Origin: Burkholderia lata
Lineage (GTDB): Bacteria > Pseudomonadota > Gammaproteobacteria > Burkholderiales > Burkholderiaceae
DNA: 64,000 nucleotides
Assembly (NCBI RefSeq): GCF_902499335.1
Contig: NZ_CABVQK010000022.1
Coordinates: 1-64,000, forward strand
Direction: 5' to 3'
Numbering within the stretch: the first letter of the stretch is position 1; every line of letters starts with the position of its first letter. The notes under the pieces are model-generated. The model saw only the letters and a list, made by a program, of their open reading frames with translations. It had not been told where the DNA came from and did no database searches. The position numbers and the translations under genes are program-made. Positions 57,552-64,000 of this stretch are shown here, piece after piece.

Positions 57552-59057
57552 ATGGCAAGAACGACCCGGAACGTCGAAATCCCGTCGCTCGGCGCGCTCG
57601 ATCGTGGCGCCGGCGACCTGAGCCGCCAGCTCGCGCAGGCGCTGCGCGAAGCCGTGCGGCGCGGCGACGTCCGGCCCGGCGACACGCTGCCGTCCACACG
57701 GCTGCTCGCCACGTCGCTGCAGGTGGCACGCGGCACCGTCGTCGATGCGTATGCGCAACTGATCGCCGAAGGCTTTCTCGAATCACGCGGCGGCGCGGGC
57801 ACGCGGATCGCGAACGCGCTCGCGGAGTCGCCGCCCGGCCCCGAACCCGCACCGTCCGCGCCGCGCCGCCCTCCGGCGCACACCGGCCTGCCCGAGCCGG
57901 CCGCCACCTTCGCGCGGATCGCCGGCGAATTCCGTCCGCTGCCGGCCATGCCGTTCGCGATCTCGGTGCCGATCGGCCTCACCGCCCCCGACGACATCTG
58001 GCGACGGCTCGGCAACCGGCTGCGCGCACGCGGCGCCGGCGCGCCGTCCGGCTATGCCGATCCGCAAGGCGCGCTGCCGTTGCGCGAGGCGATCGCCGAC
58101 TACGTGCGCCGCTCGCGCTCGGTGCGCTGCCATGCCGACCAGGTCGTGATCACGAGCGGCACGCAGCAGGGGCTGCATCTCGCGAGCCAGGTGCTGCTCG
58201 GCGCGGACGATCAGGCGTGGGTCGAGAATCCGGCCTATCGCGGCATCACCGCGCTGCTCGACAGCACGGGGCGGGGCGACGCGATGGTGCGGGTGCCGGT
58301 CGACGCCGACGGTCTTGATGTCGACGCCGGCATCCGTCTCGCGCCGCACGCGCGGGTCGCGTTCGTCACGCCGTCGCACCAGTACCCGCTGGGCATGCCG
58401 CTCAGCATGGCGCGGCGCAATGCGCTGCTCGCGTGGGCGCGTGCGCAGCGCGCGTGGGTGGTCGAGGACGACTACGACAGCGAGCTGCGCTACGAAGGCT
58501 ATCCGTTCCCGTCGCTGCAGGGGCTCGACCCCGACCGCGTGATCTACCTCGGCACGTTCAGCAAGATCCTGTTTCCGTCGCTGCGGCTCGGCTACGTGAT
58601 CGCGCCCGACGATCTCGTGCCCGCGTTCTGTGGCGCTCGCGTGCTGATGGATCGTCATGTGCCGACCGCCGACCAGCACGTGCTGGCCGCGTTCATCGCG
58701 GAAGGCCATCTCGACCGCCACATCCGCCGCGTGCGCGGCGTGTACGCGGAGCAGCGCGCGCTGCTGATCGACACGCTCGGTGCGCGGCTGCCGCGCGAAC
58801 GCGCGTGGGTACAGCCGGGCGACCAGGGGATGCATGTCGTGCTGTGGCTCGCGGAAGGGATCGACGATCTCGACGTGGTCGAGCGCGCCGCGCAAGCCGG
58901 TGTCGCGGTGCGCGCGGTGTCGCCGATGTTCGCGCCCGGCACGGCCCGCCCGGGGCTCGTGCTGGGCTTCGGCGGGTTCGGCCGCGCGCAGATGGAAGCG
59001 GCCGCGCAGCGGCTCGCGGATGTGGTCGCCACGGCCACCGGCGTCGCGCAGCGCTGA
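57552..59057 (+). CDS. MocR/PdxR-type regulator (GntR HTH fused to class I aminotransferase fold)
   Basis: 501 residues from the ATG at 57552. N-terminal winged helix: LSRQLAQALREAVRRGDVRPGDTLPSTRLLATSLQVARGTVVDAYAQL. A linker (about 85-125) leads to the PLP-binding aminotransferase domain: PSGYADPQGALPLREAIADYV, ITSGTQQGLHLASQVLL, VVEDDYDSELRYEG and the PLP Lys in YLGTFSKILFPSLRLGYVI. Such proteins sense PLP or amino-acid derivatives. It is divergent from the PaiB-like gene, its most likely target. Confidence 0.92.
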   Translation: MARTTRNVEIPSLGALDRGAGDLSRQLAQALREAVRRGDVRPGDTLPSTRLLATSLQVARGTVVDAYAQLIAEGFLESRGGAGTRIANALAESPPGPEPAPSAPRRPPAHTGLPEPAATFARIAGEFRPLPAMPFAISVPIGLTAPDDIWRRLGNRLRARGAGAPSGYADPQGALPLREAIADYVRRSRSVRCHADQVVITSGTQQGLHLASQVLLGADDQAWVENPAYRGITALLDSTGRGDAMVRVPVDADGLDVDAGIRLAPHARVAFVTPSHQYPLGMPLSMARRNALLAWARAQRAWVVEDDYDSELRYEGYPFPSLQGLDPDRVIYLGTFSKILFPSLRLGYVIAPDDLVPAFCGARVLMDRHVPTADQHVLAAFIAEGHLDRHIRRVRGVYAEQRALLIDTLGARLPRERAWVQPGDQGMHVVLWLAEGIDDLDVVERAAQAGVAVRAVSPMFAPGTARPGLVLGFGGFGRAQMEAAAQRLADVVATATGVAQR

Positions 59058-59251
59058 TCGGGCGGCACCCGCGCAACGGCCGGCAGGCAGCGATTCGTCT
59101 GCGGAATCGCGACCGCGCGTGCCGCAAATGATTGTCAGCGAGCAACAAACGTAATCGTCTGTAAATCCTGCAAGCAAACGACCGTTTTCACGGCCGGCGC
59201 ACCTGCGCCGTTTGCTAGGATCGCGCCTCTTCCATCCGCGCTCCTGCCGCC

Positions 59252-61480
59252 TTGAATCGCTTCGTGCCGCTTCTTCGAGACGCGTGGCTCCGTTGCCGCG
59301 CCCGCGTCGCACCGTTCGCCGCTGCCTGCCGCGCGCGCATCCGCGCGCTGGGCGCCGGCGTGCTGCATCGCCTGCGTCATCCGACACGCCGCGGCGTCGC
59401 GCTGACGCTCGCCGCGATACCGGTGCTGGGCCTGCTGGTGCTGCTCGCGTTCGTTCCGTTCACGCCGAGCATCGGCGACATCCGCAAGGCGCGCATCGAC
59501 CGCCCCGCGCGCGTGCTGTCCGCCGACGGCCAGCTGATCGCCGAGTTCCGGCCCGTCAACCGCGAATGGGTGCCGCTCAAGCAGATCTCGCCGCACATGG
59601 TCGATGCGCTGATCGCGACCGAGGATCACCGCTTCTACACGCATCACGGCATCGACTTGCGCCGCACGCTCGCGGCCGGGTTGCACACGTTTTCGGGCAA
59701 CCGCCAGGGCGGCTCGACGATCACGCAGCAGCTCGCACGCAACCTGTATCCGGATGAAGTCGGCCGCGCGCCGACGCTCACGCGCAAGGTGAAGGAGCTG
59801 ATCACCGCGTTCAAGATCGAGTCGGTGTACAGCAAGGACGAGATTCTCGAGACCTACCTGAACACCGTGCCGTTCCTGTACAACGCGTACGGCGTCGAAA
59901 TGGCCGCGCGCACCTACTTCGGCAAATCGGCCGACCAGCTCGACATCGTCGAAAGCGCGACGCTCGTCGGGATGCTGAAGGGCAACAGCTACTACAACCC
60001 GGTGCTGAATCCCGAACGCGCGGTACAGCGGCGCAACATCGTGCTCGACCGGATGGCGCAGATGCACATGCTGACGCCGCGGCAGCTCGCGAAACTGCAG
60101 CGCCAGCCGCTGCGCGTCGACTTCGAGCCGCAGTCGGGGCAGCCCGGCCTCGCCCCGCACTTCGCGGTGCAGTTGCGCAAATGGCTGATCGCGTGGGCCG
60201 ATCGCAACAACTACGACCTGTACTCGGACGGCCTCGTCGTGCGCACGACGCTCGACGCGCGGCTGCAGGACATGGCCACGCAGGCGCTGACAGGGCAGAC
60301 CGAACGGTTGCAGGCGATCGCCGACAGCGCGTGGCGCGGCCCGTCCGGCTGCGGGCTGCGCAATGACCTGTTCCGCGGCTTCATTCGCCAGACGCCCGAC
60401 TACCGGCAGGCCCGCGACACGGGGCTCACCGATGTCGCGGCGCTGAAGCAGCTCGGCGCCAATCGGGAATTCATGCGCGCGCTGTGCGAGCGCAAGACGC
60501 AGGTGCAGGCCGGCTTCGTCGCGATCGACCCGCGCAACGGCGCGATCCGCGCGTGGGTCGGCAGCCCCGATTTCGGCAGCGAGCCGTTCGATCACGTGTC
60601 GCAGGCGCGGCGCCAGCCCGGCTCGACGTTCAAGCCGTTCGTCTATGGCGCCGCGTTCGCGGACGGCATGCGGCCGGGCGATACGTTCGTCGATCGCCCC
60701 GTGGCGATCCCGATCGGCGGCCGCGCGGTCTGGCGCCCGACCGACGAGGAGCCGCCCACGGGCGAACCGATGACGCTGCGCGACGCGCTCGCGCTGTCGC
60801 GCAACCGCATCACCGCGCAGGTGATGCAGCAGGAAGGCGCGACGAAGGTCGTGCAGCTCGCGCGCGCGATGGGCGTGCGCGAGAGCCCGCTCGACGCAGT
60901 GCCGTCGCTCGCGCTCGGCACGAGCCCCGTCACGCTGAAGGAGATGGTGTCTGCGTACGGCACGATCGCGAACCGCGGCGTGTACGTCGCGCCGCAGATG
61001 ATCACGCGCATCGAGGATCGCGACGGCAAGGTGCTCGCCGCCTTCGGCAGCGCGCCGCCCGAACGTGCGCTGCCCGAGCCCGCGGCACAGACGCTCGTCG
61101 ACGTGATGCGCGACGTCGTCGATCGCGGCACCGGCGCCGATATCCGTTCGCGCTACGGGATCCGCATCGACGTCGCCGGCAAGACGGGTACGACGCAGGA
61201 CAACGCGGACGGCTGGTTCATCCTGATGCATCCGCAGCTCGTGGCCGGCGCGTGGGTCGGCTTCGACGACGGCAGCGTGACGCTGCGCAGCGACTACTGG
61301 GGCGCGGGCGCGCACAGCGCGCTGCCGATCGTCGGCACGTTCTACGATGCGGCGCTGCGCGCGCGGGCGATCGACCCGCGCGTGCAGTTCTCGCCAGACT
61401 TCCGGCCGCGCAGCGCGCCGGCGCCGCGGCGGCGCGCGCCGCATCCGGGCCTGTTCGACTGGCTGAGGTTCTTCCGCTGA
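59252..61480 (+). CDS. Class A penicillin-binding protein 1 (transglycosylase/transpeptidase)
   Basis: 742 residues from a TTG at 59252; the exact start is uncertain because no good ribosome site is visible. Basic cytoplasmic tail, one membrane span (about 49-69), then the transglycosylase domain with EDHRFYTHHGID and GGSTITQQLARN, and the transpeptidase domain with STFK (Ser458, Lys461), SRN and KTGTTQDN. It polymerises glycan strands and cross-links peptides in the periplasm. A basic Pro/Arg-rich tail ends the protein. It is shorter than PBP1a/1b of E. coli and resembles PbpC/PBP1-like enzymes of Burkholderia. Confidence 0.92.
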   Translation: MNRFVPLLRDAWLRCRARVAPFAAACRARIRALGAGVLHRLRHPTRRGVALTLAAIPVLGLLVLLAFVPFTPSIGDIRKARIDRPARVLSADGQLIAEFRPVNREWVPLKQISPHMVDALIATEDHRFYTHHGIDLRRTLAAGLHTFSGNRQGGSTITQQLARNLYPDEVGRAPTLTRKVKELITAFKIESVYSKDEILETYLNTVPFLYNAYGVEMAARTYFGKSADQLDIVESATLVGMLKGNSYYNPVLNPERAVQRRNIVLDRMAQMHMLTPRQLAKLQRQPLRVDFEPQSGQPGLAPHFAVQLRKWLIAWADRNNYDLYSDGLVVRTTLDARLQDMATQALTGQTERLQAIADSAWRGPSGCGLRNDLFRGFIRQTPDYRQARDTGLTDVAALKQLGANREFMRALCERKTQVQAGFVAIDPRNGAIRAWVGSPDFGSEPFDHVSQARRQPGSTFKPFVYGAAFADGMRPGDTFVDRPVAIPIGGRAVWRPTDEEPPTGEPMTLRDALALSRNRITAQVMQQEGATKVVQLARAMGVRESPLDAVPSLALGTSPVTLKEMVSAYGTIANRGVYVAPQMITRIEDRDGKVLAAFGSAPPERALPEPAAQTLVDVMRDVVDRGTGADIRSRYGIRIDVAGKTGTTQDNADGWFILMHPQLVAGAWVGFDDGSVTLRSDYWGAGAHSALPIVGTFYDAALRARAIDPRVQFSPDFRPRSAPAPRRRAPHPGLFDWLRFFR

Positions 61481-61513
61481 TCTCGCCGCCCGTGGGCACG
61501 ACGCCGGCGCGTT

Positions 61514-63400
61514 TTACCGACGCGCCGTCGTCACTCGCCCGTCCGCGTACAACCAGACCGGCACACCGTCGTCGCGCAATGCCGCGACCGGCTCGCCGTT
61601 GCGCCAGTTCCGCGCGATCGCGACGCGGCGGACATACCACGGCATCAGATACGCGTGCGCTGCACGCTCGTCGAACAGCGAGTCGTCACCGATCCGCGTA
61701 TAACGCGCCGGATGCAGCACGGTGCCGTCCGCGCGAAACACGGTCGCCCGCACATCGTCGCCGTCGTCGTCCTGCACGCAGGCCAGCCAGCCGAGCCCTG
61801 CCCCCCAGGACACACCGTCCACGTCGTCGTAGCGCCCCTGCACAAGCGTCGCGCCCGTATCGAGATCGCAGATCGCGACATGTACCGGCTCACCCGGCAG
61901 GATGCCGATCGCGTAGCGCCTGACCCAATCGCGCGGCACCGCCTCCGCGTCAGGCAGCCACGACAGCGCGCCCATGTTGATGAAATCGAACGGCGTCAGC
62001 GCGCGGCCCTGCCCGTCGACAATTGCGCAACGCCCGTCGTCGCGCCGCACGATGTGGCGGATCGCGCCAAGGTCGGCCACGGTCTCCGTCCGCTCGCCGT
62101 CGATCAGCCTGGCAATTTCCGCGTAACGCGGCTCGACGACCGTCCGGCCGTTCAGATCGACGAGACCGACGTGATCGCCCCGTTGCGCGAGAAATGCGCC
62201 GCACTCGAACGACCATTCGAGCGACGTCCATTCGGGCCGCGCCAGCCACCGTCCGTCGCGATCGGCCAGCCCCCAGTGCTCGCCTTCGCGCACCGCCACG
62301 GCGGTGCCGTTCACGAACTCCTGCGCATCGTCGAAACGCGGCGGGATCACCCATGCGCCGTTCGTGTCGACGAAACCCCAGCGTTCGCCCAGGCTCGCGG
62401 ACGCCAGCCCGCCGGAGAACTCGCCGAAGTTGTCGAGCAACGGCTCGAGCACCCACGTGCCGTCCGTGCGCACGAGCCCGAAGCGCTCGCCGACGCGCAC
62501 GCAGGCGATGCCGTCCGTGAAGTCCCACACTTCGTCGAATGCCGGCTCGAGCACGATCCGTGCACCGTCCTCATCGGCGAGCAGCAGGCCGACCTGCCCG
62601 TCGCGCGCCACCCACAACAAGCGGTCGTCGGGCGCGCCGCTGCGCCACAGGTTCGCCCACTCCGGCTGCACGATCACGTCCCATGCGTCGTCGTTCTCGC
62701 GCCGCACGCCCCACAGGCCGTTGCGCCCGCGAAAGCTGAACGTGTCGTGATCGAGCCAGTGGCCGTGCACCTCGCCGGCATCGAACATCTCGGCGAACGT
62801 CACGCCGCGCGGCGGCTCCTGACGCGCGAAATAGTGATGCGACATGCCGCCGAACCCGAAGCCCCACGCCCAGTCGCGCCAGTCGGAACGCGATTCGATC
62901 TCGAGCGCGTCGCGCACCCCGCGCACGTCGCGGAAATCCATGCAGTTCGCGACCCGCCACCACAGGCGCGTGCAGTTGTCCCGCTCCTGGTTGATGAATG
63001 CGTCCGGATCGCTGCCGTCGAGCCATGACAACTCGTCGAGATTCGCGGAAAACCGTGGCGCGCCATGCGCATCGCCGAGCGCGTCGATCGACTCGCCGAG
63101 ATGACGCACGACCGCATCGAACTGGCGCGCGAGCGCCGGATCGTCGCCGGGCAGCGGATGCGCGACGACGAACGACGCGAGCCGGCTGAGTCGCGCATGC
63201 GCCGCACGCGCATCGCTGGCGAGATTCGGCGTGCCCGCGTCGCCGAACACACGCTGATCCGTAATCGCGTCGCCCGCGCCGCCGTCGGCGAGCAGCACGC
63301 GCCACAGCAGCGGAAAGTGATTGTTGGATTCCGCGAACTCGATCGTCCGCGCGTCGTCTCCATCACTGGCCTGGAGATAGAGCCATGCTCGATTGCCCAT
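61514..63400 (-). CDS. WG-repeat protein
   Basis: 628 residues. The N-terminal 200 residues form a separate acidic domain (WLYLQASDGDDARTIEFAESNNHFPLLWRVLL, then RLWWRVANCMDFRDVRGV), similar to domains I have seen before WG repeats but cannot name. From about 215 on there are repeated WG-type units: GLWGVRREND, FGLVRTDGTWVLEP, WGFVDTNGAWVIPPRF, WGLADRDGRWLARP and VGLVDLNGRTVVEPRY. No signal peptide or catalytic motif. Probably a cytoplasmic binding or immunity-like protein. It lies 48 bp after the partial gene at the window edge on the same strand. Confidence 0.75.
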   Translation of the reverse strand: MGNRAWLYLQASDGDDARTIEFAESNNHFPLLWRVLLADGGAGDAITDQRVFGDAGTPNLASDARAAHARLSRLASFVVAHPLPGDDPALARQFDAVVRHLGESIDALGDAHGAPRFSANLDELSWLDGSDPDAFINQERDNCTRLWWRVANCMDFRDVRGVRDALEIESRSDWRDWAWGFGFGGMSHHYFARQEPPRGVTFAEMFDAGEVHGHWLDHDTFSFRGRNGLWGVRRENDDAWDVIVQPEWANLWRSGAPDDRLLWVARDGQVGLLLADEDGARIVLEPAFDEVWDFTDGIACVRVGERFGLVRTDGTWVLEPLLDNFGEFSGGLASASLGERWGFVDTNGAWVIPPRFDDAQEFVNGTAVAVREGEHWGLADRDGRWLARPEWTSLEWSFECGAFLAQRGDHVGLVDLNGRTVVEPRYAEIARLIDGERTETVADLGAIRHIVRRDDGRCAIVDGQGRALTPFDFINMGALSWLPDAEAVPRDWVRRYAIGILPGEPVHVAICDLDTGATLVQGRYDDVDGVSWGAGLGWLACVQDDDGDDVRATVFRADGTVLHPARYTRIGDDSLFDERAAHAYLMPWYVRRVAIARNWRNGEPVAALRDDGVPVWLYADGRVTTARR

Positions 63401-63448
63401 CGGAAGGGTCGCCCTCGTAATCGTTGGTTTGCGTCGGCTCGATCGCCG

Positions 63449-64000
63449 TCAGCGTGCGGTGGATGCCTTCAGCAGCCGCAGGATCTCCGGGGTGTCGGCG
63501 GCATCCGCCAGCACTTTGGCGGACGGCTTCACGCCGGCGTCGAGCAGGCGCTGCACACCGTCGACACGGCGCGCGGTGACCTCGCCGTCGAGCAGCGCAT
63601 CGTCGTTCAGCACGACCGGGTTTGCATCCTTCGCCAGCAGCGTGAAGACCGAAGCCGCCACGGGCGGATTCAATGCGTCCGGCAACGCGACGTCGGCGAG
63701 CCGGTACGGGTTGTTGTCATGGAGCTGCCAGCGCAACATGCCTCGTGCCTGGAGCTTGCCGAGCACGGCGAGCGCATCCGGCTCCGGCAGCTTCACGATT
63801 TCGGCGACGAGGTCGCTCGCCTGCTCTTCGCGGCCGTCGCGCAACGTGTCTGGCGGCGGCAGGTTCGGCACCAGCGCGTCGAGCACGAGCGCCTGCCGGC
63901 GCGCGCGATCGGGCGATGCCTGCGCGCCTGCGTCCGGCCGGTTCTGCCGCAGCAACTGGCCGGCCACGCGCCAGCGATCGTCGCGGCCGACATCGTCACG
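63449..64000 (-). CDS. Hypothetical protein, 5' end beyond the window
   Basis: The frame stays open on the minus strand to the last base, so the N-terminus is missing; at least 183 residues are visible. It is Asp/Leu/Ala-rich with helical segments (ASDLVAEIVKLPEPDALAVLGKLQ). The C-terminus DGVQRLLDAGVKPSAKVLADAADTPEILRLL resembles an ankyrin-type pair of helices. Function unknown; probably in an operon with the WG-repeat gene. Confidence 0.55.
   Translation of the reverse strand, partial: RDDVGRDDRWRVAGQLLRQNRPDAGAQASPDRARRQALVLDALVPNLPPPDTLRDGREEQASDLVAEIVKLPEPDALAVLGKLQARGMLRWQLHDNNPYRLADVALPDALNPPVAASVFTLLAKDANPVVLNDDALLDGEVTARRVDGVQRLLDAGVKPSAKVLADAADTPEILRLLKASTAR

Noticed and set aside
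59121..59140. Fur-like sequence GCAAATGATTGTCAGC upstream of the penicillin-binding protein
   Set aside because: Only about half of the consensus matches and the right arm is absent.

Overview
The window looks like a piece of a Burkholderia genome, most likely the Burkholderia cepacia complex and possibly its second chromosome. I base this on the high G+C, the overall gene content (leucine/isovalerate liu operon, Tat-exported phospholipase C, several OmpC-like porins, vanAB, a giant serine/threonine-rich trimeric autotransporter) and the DUF2827 family, which I recall mainly from Burkholderia. No rRNA, tRNA, CRISPR array, transposase or phage gene was seen. Family names are assigned by eye and from memory; no database search was possible.

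Region 1 (1-15066) is a surface-adhesin and presumed glycan locus. The 3' part of a trimeric autotransporter gene starts inside a 38-unit, 54-bp repeat array that encodes an 18-residue Ser/Thr-rich stalk. An OmpA-like peptidoglycan-binding lipoprotein follows. Next is an operon of three DUF2827 proteins with a small DUF4019 protein embedded in it, then a small hypothetical gene and an EAL-domain gene, an AT-rich spacer with nested palindromes and a candidate small RNA, a fourth DUF2827 gene, a GT34-like glycosyltransferase with a degenerate N-terminal repeat, and a methyltransferase. My main hypothesis is that these genes decorate the autotransporter stalk.

Region 2 (15121-17603) holds a phospholipase C gene preceded by a tiny lipoprotein gene. 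Region 3 (17921-24506) is the liuABCD leucine/isovalerate catabolic operon with a divergent TetR regulator and shared TGAG-N5-CTCA inverted repeats between them. Region 4 (24569-31105) is a vanillate-type O-demethylation cluster: MarR regulator, vanA, vanB, a second Rieske oxygenase, an aromatic-acid MFS transporter and a porin. A small OB-fold-like secreted protein and a Fur-boxed TonB receptor gene follow (31131-34166).

Region 5 (34203-42871) is a hexuronate/aldonate catabolic cluster: MFS transporter, Ldh-family reductase, zinc alcohol dehydrogenase, ManD-type dehydratase and an FCD-type GntR regulator on the minus strand, diverging from uxuB-like and MFS genes on the plus strand across two identical TACCATGGTA palindromes. 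Region 6 (43093-46633) is a periplasmic sulfur module: a Tat-like exported DsrE-like protein, an orphan substrate-binding protein, and two dihaem cytochromes resembling TsdB and TsdA (thiosulfate dehydrogenase).

Region 7 (46686-64000) is a mixed housekeeping and accessory stretch: secreted beta-propeller protein, GFA enzyme, porin, LysE exporter, GNAT, phosphoesterase, alpha/beta hydrolase, OmpR-type two-component system, thioredoxin-like protein, PaiB-like protein, MocR-type regulator, penicillin-binding protein 1, a WG-repeat protein, and a hypothetical gene cut by the window end.
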